Source: Phaseolus vulgaris (taxonomy: Eukaryota > Streptophyta > Magnoliopsida > Fabales > Fabaceae). From it: a DNA stretch of 64,000 bases. A model generated the notes under the pieces. It was not told the origin of the DNA. It was given only the letters and a program-made list of their open reading frames with translations, and ran no database searches. Below are positions 1-11,818 of this stretch, piece by piece. Position 1 is the stretch's first letter. Every line of letters begins with the position of its first letter. Location: the NCBI RefSeq assembly GCF_000499845.2, contig NC_023756.2, positions 3,125,332 to 3,189,331 on the forward strand, written 5' to 3'. The position numbers were made by a program, and so were the translations under genes.

Positions 1-203
1 GAAATAGAACTTTAAGAATTAAATTGATCATTTTGAAATATAATCATGGTTGGATGCCGGATATATATATATATAATAACATTGATTCATTATATTGTTT
101 TTGCACCTATAAATATCTTTACCCACTCCCTTGTTATTCTAAGGGCGTCTCTTCTCTAAAGCGGCCCAAATTTCTAGTTTATATTAATGGCCCAAAAACT
201 GAA

Positions 204-1504
204 CATAGTGCAGACTGCTTCTTCCTGCACCTCCATCACTTCTTCGACCACCCCATGCTAAACCCTTCAGTAACTAATATTAAAAAATAAAAAACTAAAT
301 TCAATTTTTACTTTAACCTATCTTCTAACTTTTCCCATTCTGAAAATATTGCCACCCAGCAGACCTCCACCTCCAAAGTTCTCTTCCACAACTCTCTTTC
401 AAACACTCTCCTCCAAGCATTCACCACACTGTCCTCTTCATCCATCATAGAGATTACGCATGGGGAGCAACAACACTGACAAATCTATATTTGAGTAGTT
501 GGGGATGCATGTTATTTTAACACAAAGCAGTTTGGCAGTTATGCGACGCTGGTTCAGGTATGAAATCATATAAATAATTAGCAATTCATGTTACATTCTA
601 TAATATTGTATTAAATATTTTATAATTAATATAATCGATGAATTTATAAGCACTTCTCGGGCATGAGAAGAAGGGGTATTAATCCCTCATATGACAAGGT
701 ACACCCGCGGACAACACGATACATCGTTGCCCATCAAATTTGTGTTGTCGGTGGTGTGTGGGTGCAGTTGGATGGACTAACACATGATGACATCAGTTGG
801 ACTTTGTATGAGGACCACAAATTTTGGCTATGAACAGAGCATTCCACCATCACTGATGCTGGTTGAGGGTCTTGGTGCACATGTCATTAACCAAAGGTGA
901 TTGCAGTTTGCTAACCACTTGGTGACAAGTTTGATACTTGCTTCTAGTCTATCTACATGTGTTCCTGAGTACATGTCTTGATTTAGGACAGTGTCACACT
1001 CATACATTCGCAATGGTGAGCTTGGAGATTGGCCCAGTGTTGTACCTCATTTCAGGAGGAGCGTGCACATTCGGTAATAATTTTTATTGTTATGTGATCA
1101 AATAATATATTTTTATTACGAATTGAATAATCTAGATTATTATTTTGGATCCGAAACTAAGTTTCGTGTTATGTAATCTAGAAGATGATTCCTTCACATT
1201 AACAAGTACGGATCATATAATTCGTTGATTCGATGAATTACCCAATCCATAAGATAAACATTTAAGGGCACGGGGTTGAAAAACTCACCTAAGAATGACA
1301 AGCGAAGTCGCCAACCACCGTCAACACCACCACCACCACAGCAACACCGACCACCACCACCACCCTCTTCTTCACTTAGCAACTAAGTGTAAAACATTAC
1401 CTTCAATTTTTATCTTTTTATTGAAGCGTAACTTTAAAATTTTAAATTTTGTAGGAGTGGCTGAAGAAGTGGTGGAGGTGCAGAAAGAAGCAATCCATAG
1501 TGCA
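204..1504. mobile_element. Non-autonomous MULE with 9-bp target duplication, carrying PMD gene remains
   Basis: The element proper is 213-1495. Its left end reads GACTGCTTCTTCCTGCACC and the right end, read on the other strand, GATTGCTTCTTTCTGCACC; the similarity continues for about 40 bp inward. The 9-bp sequence CATAGTGCA lies directly outside both ends (204-212 and 1496-1504), which is the duplication length typical of Mutator-like elements. The inside has no transposase but holds a decayed plant-mobile-domain gene on the plus strand. The CTTCCTGCACC core is shared with the large element starting at 58698, its likely source of transposase. Confidence 0.88.
498..833 (+). pseudogene. Decayed plant-mobile-domain (PMD/MAIN-like) gene fragment
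   Basis: Two pieces of a PMD protein are readable. Bases 498-557 encode a stretch ending NTKQFGSYATLVQ, which parallels NTKQLAGYATLLQ in the PMD gene at 62690-64000. It is followed at once by a GT donor (558-559), the usual intron position. Bases 642-830 read on in one frame (IYKHFSGMRRRG, then later QLDGLTHDDISWTLYEDH) and match the next part of the family up to a stop at 831-833. At 639-641 the family's conserved Trp codon TGG is TGA, and no good acceptor remains before it. Further family similarity downstream is too degraded to place. It is a relic, not a functional gene. PMD proteins in other plants are linked to heterochromatin silencing and are often transposon-borne. Confidence 0.8.
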
Positions 1505-2014
1505 CCATATGTGAGCTTTATATACTCTCTCAAGTGGCAAATTTTTCTATACCCAACTGTTTTGAATCTGCACCCTATATACTTTTAAATTTTTAAAAAT
1601 GTTTTTCATTCCAAAATTGAAAATCTAAAATAAATAAAAAATAGATTCTAAAAAAAATCTTGAATAGGTCATTGAGTTTTGTAAATAAAATTTCAAAATA
1701 GAATTTGAAAATTAAAATTTCATTTCAGAAAAACAATTTTGAAAGGCAAAAAAGATGTTATAAAAACAGAATAAAAAAATAAAAAACATATTATAAAATT
1801 TAGAAAAATATTACAGAAATCTTAATCTGGAAAATATTCCAGAAAAGGAAATTTTGAAATGTACTTTTATTCACATCCATTTTAGTTAAGTATATTTTTT
1901 TTTATCATTTTACATAAAAATTGACTGCACATATTAATTGCCCTCTAAAGTTTATAGGGTCCATGGGCCTGTGGGCTGAAGGGCCTGATTTTTCTATCAT
2001 TTTCGCTCTGTGTT
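1505..2014. other. AT-rich spacer, nothing recognised
   Basis: About 500 bp of A/T-rich sequence with many short runs of A and no coding or repeat structure I can name. It separates two MULE insertions. Confidence 0.6.
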
Positions 2015-2350
2015 CTCTGTAAAGGCAAATACTCCCGGTACCATATCAATTTCAACTTGCACCCAACCTGTTATGGAAATGACAAAAATATCCTTTCAAA
2101 ATGACGAAAATAAAAATTATTTCCAGAATATTTTATCCATAAATATTTTGGATTTGGATATTCGAAACTTATTTTTGAATTATGGAAATTTTTATCCAGA
2201 ATGTTCCAAAAAAATTTATCTGTAATGAATTTTTTTTTAAAATTATATTTATCATTCTAAATTTTTAAATCTGGAATAAGGGTAATTTTAGAAATTTTAA
2301 AAAATATAGGTACAAGTGATATGGTTTAGGAAGAAATTGCCCTCTGTAAA
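2015..2350. mobile_element. Short MULE-type MITE with 9-bp target duplication
   Basis: Element 2024-2341 (318 bp) is bounded by CTCTGTAAA at 2015-2023 and 2342-2350. The ends are GGCAAATACTCC and, reversed, GGCAATTTCTTCC. Both continue into an ACCATATCA motif, so the terminal repeat is about 40 bp and imperfect. It is non-coding. It is closely related to the element at 24185-24552 and to the left end of the autonomous element at 58698. Confidence 0.85.
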
Positions 2351-4111
2351 ATAGTTTAATTTCTTCTAAACAGAATCTGGACCCTCTCTTGTTTAAGGTT
2401 AATATAAAACATGTATAATAAATCCTAGTAATTTATTATAAAATTTAAATATTAAAATAAAATTAATCATAAAAACAGAGAGTGACTAATTATCATAGTT
2501 TTAATTATAATTAAAATTGTGATAGCTAGATACCAAAATTAAAAATTAATTTTTAATTAATAATAGAAATTATTTTAAATATCGATAATTTTTAAATTTT
2601 TAAAATAATATTTAATTTAGTCAATATAATGACAGTTTATTATATTTAATGATTTTATTATAATAATAAAATGTGTATAAAAAAATTCAACAAAAATCTA
2701 ATCTTTAACTATAATCAAAAGATATTCAAATTTAACAAAATATAGTAAAAAATACTCATTCAACAATATTCAATGCACTACATACAAATCATGGAAATAA
2801 TTTATGAAAATCACATATATGTAAATCCGAGTTCTTGGTTTTTTCTCCATCTAGTGAATCGTGACCTCAAATTCAGTTTTGGTTTTGTGTGATAATGAAA
2901 ATATTTTTATTAAAAGAGGAGAAATATTGAAAAAGTGTGATCTTATTATCGAAGTCTTTGTATATAGACATTTTTCAGTCATTATTCATATGTTCATTAT
3001 TTCAATCACAGCAACTACTAAGATTATTTCAATCCCAAAAAATCTCATTGAATCATATGTTCATAAAGATAAAGTGTGTCCCACATTCCCACGTGCAAAC
3101 CTCAAGATATTTCACAACCCAAAAAAAAAGTAGTTAATATGAATCTTGTCAAATTGAAACTAGATCATCAATGCAAATTTATTTGTATTTTTACTTCCTC
3201 TAATTTAATCAATTTCGATTTTGGTTTATAATGTTAGAAAAAAGTATTTTGGTTTATGTAGTTTTGATTGTTGAATTTTGGTTCACACATACAAAATTTT
3301 AGTGTCATGGCCAATTTCTAATGATCTTGGTTACCAAAAAAATTCCGATGCTAATTATTTCTAGTTGTTAGCATTTTTTTATTTTATTTTATCTTTTTAA
3401 GTTATTTAATATTTTGTTTGGTACTAAATTATAAAATCAAATTATTAACATTATATATTATATATGTGTGTTATACAGAAAAATCAAAAGACAATTTTTA
3501 TGTGTTCTCTCTAAATAACTTATTTTGGAACCTTCTCTTATTAGGGCCATAAATATTTATACACATGTGATAAGTAACAAGTTGGTCCTTTGATTATTAA
3601 TATTATTTATTTAAAACTTTTTAAAAATATAATTTTGTAACATGATAACCACCAATTACTTTCTTAGAAAAAAAACAAAGTCTAACTTCATCCAACCATC
3701 ATATTTCTCTTTCTAGAAAGGTTTTAGGTTTTGAGGAGTGTTAGGCTTGTGATGTTATTGTTGTAGGGCATTTGTTAAGATAGTGATAAATAAGTATACA
3801 CAAACGTTGTTGAATGAGCAAATTTTAGAGAAAAAAAAGAAGAAGATGAGGTGGAATGGGAAGGCATGGAGAAATGTTCCATAAATTCTAATTTATAAAG
3901 AAACCCTCTATTACTTATCCAAGACCCCAGATAATCCAACCTAGAACCTAACCCTTCCACCCTTAAGCCTAACACATATGAGGGAATATTAACTTTGCAA
4001 TGTAGCCTCTTTTTTTTTTTCATTTTGTGTTTTCTAGATTGTTTGTTCCAACAATACAAAGTTGATGTCTAGGATCAAGATGTTGGAGGAAAGGGAGTAC
4101 ACCAAAATATT
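2351..4111. other. Intergenic AT-rich DNA with a decayed fold-back MITE
   Basis: Bases about 2515-2685 look like a badly decayed copy of the fold-back CACTA-type MITE family (AGATACCAAAATT, then TTTAATTTAGTCAATAT and TTTAATGATTTT near its end). The rest shows no gene. Short reading frames at 2861-3137 are AT-driven and have no recognisable domain. Confidence 0.45.
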
Positions 4112-4184
4112 CATAAGTGTAAATAACGTATTTTACAATAATATATTAGGTCAATTAATTGAGAATTTGTACAAATAAAAACAC

Positions 4185-4830
4185 AATGATATTTGACATA
4201 TATTACATCGTTGTAAGGATCAATCGATGTAATATATTCTTTTCAGAGTAAAAAAAAATATTTAAAAAAATAATAATTTTGGCGCTAAACATATATTATA
4301 TCGATTATCCATACCAGTGTAATATGTCTTTGAGTAAAAAAAATTAAAATTTATTGATTTTGATGCTAGACATATTACACCGGTTGGTCCATCCAATCGA
4401 TATGTTTCTGAGAGTTAAAAAAATTTAAAATTTAATAAATTTGGCACTACATATATTACACCGGTGATCCATCCAATCGGTGTAATATGTCTTTGAGAGT
4501 AAAAAAAATTAAAATTTATTAATTTTGACGCTAGACACATTACATTGATTGGTCCATCCAATCGGTGTAATATGCCTTTGAGAATAAAATATATTAATTT
4601 TGGCATTAGATATTACACTAGTTGGATGGATCAACCATTGTAATATGTCTTTGAGAGTAAAAAAAATTCCAAATTAATTAAGTTTGCCACTAGACATATT
4701 ACACCGGTTGGTCCATCCAACTGGTGTAGTATGCCTTTCAGAGTAAAAAAAAAAAAAAAGTTTTAACAAAATAATTACACCGATTGTTACTCATAACCGG
4801 TGTGATATGTTTATTTAACCTATTTTCTTC
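4185..4830. repeat. Subterminal tandem array of hairpin repeats, about 80-85-bp period
   Basis: Seven or eight units each contain a near-palindrome: ACATATTACACCGGTTGG, a short loop, then its complement ending GGTGTAATATGT. An A-rich linker with CTTTGAGAGTAAAA follows. The linker recurs at about 4328, 4407, 4491, 4576, 4649 and 4735. Related units reappear at 5345-5390 and 5460-5530 on the other side of the captured gene piece. Confidence 0.8.
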
Positions 4831-4949
4831 ACTCGCGCTCTCACTGCTCACTTTGCACTTAAACAAATTTTTCATTGCCTTGTTGTCTCCATCGCTACAC
4901 TGTTGATGCCATTACTCTCTTTCGACCCCACTACATGCTCAAATGGTGC

Positions 4950-5348
4950 TCACACGTACACTAGCTCTCCTCCCTCGCCACCGCCCTCCTCCACCTCGGA
5001 TCTTGATGGAAGAACATCAATGCTCATCGACACCGCCTTTAGAAGCTCCATCACGAACAAGTCCTCCTCTGTCGCCTCCCTTCGCACATTGTACCCATTA
5101 TTCTTCCCGTTGCAGTACATGGTCCAGAAGGGTTCCTCCTCGATCTTGATCTTTTCCTTCTCTGAATGCTTCTCACACTCGAGCACCAACCTCACCGTGT
5201 CGCTGGAAGAGGGAGAGGGAGATTGGTGGTGGTAGTCGTGGAGGAGGTGTTGCTTATGCAGGTCTTGGCTCCCCCATTGGTTGGCTTTCACAAACCTAGA
5301 GGAAGAGAAGACCAATGCCATGAAAGACATAAGAGAAGACCAGTGCAC
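4950..5348 (-). pseudogene. Captured MIZ1-like (DUF617) gene fragment
   Basis: The minus strand encodes a stretch with VRLVLECEKHSEKEK, then EEPFWTMYCNGKNNGYNVRRE, then TEEDLFVMELLKAVSM and VLPSRSEVEE. This is the conserved core of plant DUF617 proteins of the MIZU-KUSSEI1 family, which take part in root hydrotropism. The family normally continues from the ELVYV motif into Arg and a helix. Here that codon is TGA (4950-4952) instead of the expected CGA, and the following in-frame codons (APFEHVVGS) still look family-like. The N-terminal part does not look like the family and may be shifted or foreign. GC content and codon use stand out from the surroundings. It lies inside a CACTA-type element, so it is best read as transduplicated and broken. 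Confidence 0.75.
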
Positions 5349-5545
5349 ATATTACACCGGTTGGACCTTACAACTAGTGTAATATCTCCCATCTGGATGC
5401 TATATTTTTGAATTATTTTACTCAAATTTTGATACTTTACATTGATTTTTACAAATATGATCACATATTACATCGTTGAGATCTACATCGTTGAGATCTA
5501 CATCGGTGGTAGAACCAGTGTAATATGTCTCCTAGAATCTATATA
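5340..5545. repeat. Right-hand subterminal hairpin repeats of the CACTA-type element
   Basis: Copies of the ATTACACCGGTTGG / GTGTAATAT hairpin lie at 5347-5385 and 5464-5530. The second contains a small direct duplication of CATCGTTGAGATCTA. Confidence 0.7.
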
Positions 5546-5567
5546 ATATGTGTTATTTGCACTAGTG

Positions 5568-8500
5568 AGTGGAGGAATCCATATTAGAATACAAAGATCC
5601 ACTATTTGTGTGGGCCTTCAACTGCGACATAAGTGTGGTTGTGTCCATTAGTTTTGCATCCATTATTTATGAAATGTTAAGTTCATGAAAATTTTCATTT
5701 TACGTCGACATTTTCTTATATTTGTCTGTTTTTGGCCTACCCAAATCTAGTAATTTTGTGTAGTGCATGTAATCCCTTATTTCAAAGAAAGTTCCAGAAT
5801 ATGGTTGCGGGAGGATTTTACACTAGAAGTTTTATCTAATAAAATGATTCTTATCTTTTGTTTACATATATAATCTAAATTGATATTTGAAAGAAACCTG
5901 TTATCTTATATGGAAGATCAGAGCAAAAGTTTAGAGTATAGTTATGAAAATGGATGTGGATGAATAGAAAAAAGATAATTGATCTAATAAGAGAAAAGTG
6001 AAGCCCAAAAGAAAAGCATAGACACTATTTATTGATATAAGAAAATGTAGAAGAAGAGAAAAGGTGAAAGTGTGGATGAATGAATGATGAGGGCATGGTT
6101 CCCCAAACTAGTGAAGTCATGATTATTGGAGAGGCAATATCCATAGCTAGGGCAACACAGCACGAGAAAGCTGGAAAGAGCCATTCCCACGTGCCCTCAT
6201 CTCATGTGTTTCACAAAAATGTGTTTTCAATTATGTGATGCCCCATTTCCAATCCATCACACCCACGTGTGAATATCCCATTCTCATTTTGGATCATTTC
6301 ATGCTTTCCAATTTTAATACATTTTATTTTAGTAATAAACTAAATATGTAAGGAGGTATTAATTTTAATGGATATTAATTTGAAAAAACATGAAAAAGTA
6401 GATGATAAAACGGGACAGTCCGACCTATTTTGGCATGATGCGTCAATGACGTGTTAAGGGGATACAAACTGAAATTAGTAACCAGTCCTCAGAAAATGAA
6501 TTGACAGGCTCATCTGCCACTTTTAAAAAAAATCATTTTTTGTTTTTTTTAATCTATTTACTTAGTTGTAGTCATTAATACTACATTTTGTACAATAAAA
6601 ATGCAAGAGAAAACAATAAAATTTAATTAAATTTTAATATTTTAATAAAAGAAGGTTTAATAACTAACAAAATAAAGTAAATATCAACAATACTTTAATG
6701 AATTAAATTATTTATAAAAAAAAAATAATGTAAATAAAGATGTATATAAAAATTAACTAGCACCAAGTTTAATTCTATGAAATTCCTTTTTAAAAATGTC
6801 AAAAATAAAGAAGAGTTGTCAAGTGAACTATCCTGTCAAATTGACGAGTTAGACGGATCAGATCAATGCGAGTTGGTGGATTAAAAAAAATAATTTACTC
6901 GTTTAAGTAAAGGTGGATTACCACTTTACCTTCCCTAATAAAAAATATACTAAAATAATAAAAATCAAGACTATAAATAAATAAATAAATAACAAGCTAA
7001 TAAAGCTAATTAAGAAAAGAAGGCAAACCAATTCATGAATTATAGTTTGAAGCTTCAATATGGAAATAAAACAACTGAATTATCAATAATTATTTAGAAT
7101 GTAACTTATTACATTTATGTTAAGAAAATCGATTTAGAAATATTCATATCAATATTACAAAAAATATAATCCTTCTTAACAGCTATAACCTAAACTAGAA
7201 AATGCAATATATATTTGTTTTCTTTGAAGTAAATTCATGGAATATTAAATTAAGAACATCCTTAATCTTTGCCAAACCCACTTACCAAATTACTTCAGTT
7301 TTCATATCAATAACCAGGCGCATGGTTTTTTTTTTTTTAATTATACAATAAATATTTCAAAAATATATTTAGAAAAATACATATTTTATTGAGTTAATTA
7401 TTGTGCTAACCTTTAAATAATCTGACAAATTATAGAGTTAATAATATCACTCTTACCTTATTAATAATTAAAAAAGAAGGATAAAAAACTATGTTGTTTT
7501 TTGGATATGAGATTAGTTAAAATTTTGATTAAGGATTAAGAAAAAATTAAAGAAAATATCTAAAAATTAAAATAACATTTTTTTATAATATTTTGTCCAT
7601 GCACCTATAATGTCGGTGGCAAAAGCCAGCTAAACAAAAGAACGCGAAACTGAAAGCCGGCCCCACGCGCCAAAAATTGGAAAGTGATGCTACTGTTCAA
7701 CCAGGGTCTTAAACACTATATTTTAAAATAATCGAGAAAAATATAAATAAATTGTAACTTTAATATTTTTTATTTTATAATATAAAATTTTATTATTTTG
7801 AATATTATAGGTAAACCTGTGTAATGTTAAGCAGACAAAATTATAATCTTTTCAATATAAAAAATTAAATTTTAAAAATCAAAATTAACAAAGGACTAAA
7901 ATACAGAAACTAAACAGATTTCTATCTATTTTCTTATTATAAAAAATACATGCATTTTTTGTACAATGTCTCTGCATTTCTACATATTAAAATTATAATT
8001 TCAAAATTCAAAATATAAATAATTTTGTAAATATAACCATTCCAGAATTATGTGGATGGATTACATATTTATTTTTTATTAAAAATTGTAAAATTATGTA
8101 TTTTATTATATTTATTAAAAAAATAATTTATTTTGATTTAATAAAAGGGAAAATTATTTTATTAAAAATAAGAAATACTTATAAAAAATTATGTTTACTT
8201 TTATAATTATATTAATAAATAAATGAAAGAAAAAAAAACGTGTGATACATTACACATAACGTGGCAACAACTACAAATACAACGGAGTGGAAGTAACTTC
8301 CATTGCATTTTGTTGTTAATTCATTCTTATATAGTTTACCAAACAATTGTTATTTTTTTTTTGTAAATTCTATTACATAAATCCCTTTAACATATTTTAC
8401 TATTATACTTTTAAATTTTTATATATTTTACGAAACTTGAAAACTTGGTAATAAAAGAATAACTTGAACGTAAAATTGTGAAACAATTATAGTTAAATGA

Positions 8501-9099
8501 TAAAATATACAATTAAATTAAATCAAAAAATTATGGTTATATAATTTTTAAGATGAAAAGACATAGTTATATATAATTTTTAAGATAATTATTGTGATAT
8601 TATAATTTATGAATCTTTATAAGAAAAATTATGAAAATTATGTTGATACTTGATTGGTTGAATTAATAGGGTAAATGTTTTGCTTTATGGTTTTTGTATT
8701 TTTAGACAGGTTCCCATTACCATTATTGTATTTTTATTTCACACAAATGCGTAGAGTATTTTTATGTTTAGCTTTTTTTCCTGATTTTTTAAAGTTTTAT
8801 TTGTTTCATAGTATCATAAATTAATTTTGAAAAATATATTTAAGATTATCATATATTTTTAATACGAAACTACTTAAATTACAAATGATCTAAGGATATT
8901 GATACAAATTGTTAGAGCACTTTCTAAATGAAATCTTAAGAGATGCAAACAAAAATTTAGAAACATGTTTGTTCCATCCTTATAAAATTTATTGTCATTT
9001 TTAATTTAGTTGTTTACAAAATAATTCACTTCACAAAATTTGTTAAATGAACAAATATAAACATGGTTGATTTAAATATAGCTCTCTCTTGAAAGAAAG

Positions 9100-9137
<38 letters not shown>

Positions 9138-9523
9138 ACTATAAGATTTACAAAATTAATATAAACACCCGTCTTATTAATTTTAATAAAAATATAAATT
9201 CAAGACAAATTTAATATTATCAACTAGATATGTATTTAATTAGGATTTTAAAAGAGAACATTTTTTTTAGAAACAATTACTATAATCAATAAGAAAGATA
9301 ATAAATAAATAATAAGAATTTAATTAAAAAAGTATTTAATTAGGATTTTAATAAATAAAGTATAACTAATTATTTATTTTTTATTATTCTTATATATAAC
9401 ATTTTCTTTCACAGTTATTATCGACTACTTCCACTTTATAAAATTTAATTTATATATATTAACTTAAATTATTTTCACATAACATAAATATCTAATAAGT
9501 ACATGCAATGGAATAACAATGGA
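5568..9523. other. Intergenic AT-rich DNA
   Basis: No convincing gene. Two CACGTG-type motifs occur (about 6187 and 6263) in a slightly more GC-rich patch at 6080-6300. The remainder is long A/T-rich sequence with poly-A and poly-T runs. An (AT)n microsatellite lies at 9103-9136. Confidence 0.6.
9103..9136. repeat. (AT)n microsatellite
   Basis: Uninterrupted AT dinucleotides, about 17 units. Similar tracts are at 18704-18732, 33501-33536, 55279-55312 and 58358-58400. Confidence 0.95.
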
Positions 9524-10149
9524 CAGGGGCAGGTGGGAATTTGACAATTTCATTCAATTTATCTAATCACTATCTCCATATTTAATGGTATGAATTTTCG
9601 GGCTCATCTTCATCTTCATATTTCATTCATGATATAAATATATGTTAATGTTGCAAACATTTATTAAATATTTTTAAAAAAAATAAAAATAATAGCAAAG
9701 GAAACATAATATTATCAAAGATCAGTGTCAAAAGATCAGTGTCAAAATATATATATTTTCTTTTTCCAATGTCAAATATCAAGAAATAATTATAATTATA
9801 TAAATATAAAATGAGAATATCAAATAATAATTATATAAATGTCAAATAATTATAGAAAATAGTAAAAATGATAATATGCATCATCTAGAAATAAGTTACA
9901 AAACTACGTAACTAAGAAAAGGTAATATAAGTTTTTTAGGTTACCCAATATATTAAAGGTATTTTAGTAATTAAATTAATATTGGGATGGGAACGAGGCT
10001 AATATGTACATACCATCTCCATAATTTAAAAAATTATATATTACCCATACTATACTCGTACCTAGTCAATATATAGATTTTCCATCAAAATCGAGACGAA
10101 TTTAGACGATACCCATGGGACGGGTTTATTTGTCATCCCTACCCCTTGT
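9524..10149. mobile_element. Possible hAT-type non-autonomous element
   Basis: The left end CAGGGGCAGGTGGGAATTTG and the right end, reversed, CAAGGGGTAGGGATGACAAA resemble the CAGGGGTGGC-like ends of plant hAT elements. The GGGACGGGTTT motif near the right end is also common in such elements. No 8-bp target duplication is visible and the interior is non-coding, so this is tentative. A short duplication (AAGATCAGTGTCAAAA) occurs at about 9719-9747. Confidence 0.3.
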
Positions 10150-10618
10150 TTCAACACTTCAATATTGGTTCCTCTTTTAATTTAAAAAGAAAAAGGTTAT
10201 TTGATAGATTTATTGACAATTTTAAATTATTCTTATATACATGTTTAATAAAAAAAAGTTTTTAGCACCTAGCTTCAAACACGTTAATCCTTTCCCTCTT
10301 TCTTAGAGAGATGCGAAAAATGTCAAAGGCATGTTGATTGACATCTTGCTCCTCCTGAGAACCTACACTCCACAAGTACCCATGTTGTTTCACACATGAG
10401 ACATCAAATTCCTTCGATCGTTTCCGTAGGCAGTTCCACAATTGAAGTATCTGGTGGTAGCAGTTGAATATTTCACTAAGTAGATCAAGGCCGAATCTCT
10501 TGCAGTTATTTATATGCCAAAGGTTCATAACTTCATATGAAAAAACATCATATGTCAATTCAAAGTAAAAAAAAAAAAAAAAAATCTCTTATGTTGGACA
10601 ATTGGATATAATTTACAA

Positions 10619-10925
10619 GTAATAATGTTCGTCAAATGTGCGAAGAACTAGGGATACCATAAGTTTTTACCTTGGTAGAACACCCTCAAACTAATGGACA
10701 AGTAGAGCCACAAATAGAGTAATACTTCAAGGATCAAAAAAGATATTAGACTTAGCCAAGAGAAGATGGCTAGAGGAAGTAACGGGGATTTTGTGGTCTT
10801 GCCATACCACCCTCTAATAAACTACTCTTAAGACACCCTTCAATTTTATCTATGGGACAGATGCAATACTACCAACAAAGGTCATTGAACCTTCTTTCAA
10901 AGTTAAGCAATTCCAACCCTTCAGC
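10619..10925 (+). pseudogene. Ty3/gypsy integrase fragment, broken
   Basis: Translation in one frame gives CEELGIP, then EHPQTNGQVE, NRVILQGSKKILDLAKRRW, a shortened LW..CHTT region, and after a frameshift TPFNFIYGTDAILP. This is the second half of the integrase core of plant Ty3/gypsy polyproteins (the HPQTNGQ.E and TPF.L.YG motifs). Stops and at least one frameshift interrupt it. No reverse transcriptase or RNase H was seen nearby. It is probably part of the retroelement whose LTR-like sequence follows. Confidence 0.8.
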
Positions 10926-11818
10926 TTAGATAGAGGTCTTCATGCCAACTTTTTGAATAAGTATGAGTGAGAATGCATCGGGATTGGAGAGGAAGCTTTG
11001 AAATGAATGACAAAGTTAAAGCATAAAACCAAGCTCATTTTAAGAAATTTTGAAGTTTCTGACTTAATTCCACGAAAGCCACAACCACCTTGCTTGTTTC
11101 TTGTAAGACATTCTCATATTCTTTTAGGTATTTCATCTCTTTGAATCGACGAACCATTTCTTTTCTGGAGATGACCATTTGATTATCTACGTAGAGGAAG
11201 AGTTAGAATAATTGATAATCAAAATTCAATTTAAATAATAAATAAAATATATACTGATGTAAACTTCCAGGTTTACGACCCAACATTCAAGTTTCAAGAT
11301 ATTAGTCGTATAAAAAATAGTTTCAAGTTTTTCAACTTGTCACAACACTTGCGCTCACCCAATTCCAACTCTTCCATCCGTCGAGCACTTTGAACATATG
11401 GGTTTTGGATCCAATAAAGAGGAAATCCCTATAATAGAGATGAGTTATGACTAAAAACTCTGACTTTTAAGAAATTACCCTTAAAACATTTGTAAGTAGA
11501 TATGAACAAGGACAAGAGACCTTGACCACTAACGCTATTTAAGGACACTCACAATTAACGAGAAGAGGTTTTGAATTCAAAAAAGTAGAAGAATATGTTG
11601 GAGGTCGATGTTATGCCAAAGTGAGTACATAAAATATGGAAGGCATGGAGGAATTACCAACTATTAGGGTGAAGTAGGGCCAAAGCGAAATTCATACTAG
11701 TTAATACCTCTTTCTTGAACAAATTAATGGGCAACCTAAGATCGGGCTTTATGAAAATAGTTTCATAGCAAAAGAAAAATCTACCTTTCTGATCATCAAC
11801 CTCGTTTTTACATACTTA

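Larger units (their letters stand above)
4112..5567. mobile_element. CACTA-type non-autonomous element with captured gene fragment
   Basis: The right end reads, reversed, CACTAGTGCAAATAACA, ending at 5567. The left end at about 4112 reads CATAAGTGTAAATAACG. These resemble CACTA-family termini. Both ends carry many copies of a short hairpin-forming subterminal repeat (ATTACACCGG...CCGGTGTAAT), as expected for CACTA elements, and the middle holds a host-gene fragment. No matching 3-bp target duplication was found, so the exact ends are uncertain. Confidence 0.6.

Noticed and set aside
4903..5411. Plus-strand open frames with Pro/Ser-rich and Val-rich products
   Set aside because: They are antisense to the recognisable DUF617 fragment, which explains the composition.
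10262..10558. 98-codon minus-strand open frame
   Set aside because: No domain recognised. It lies beside gypsy debris and could be transposon-derived, but nothing supports a gene.
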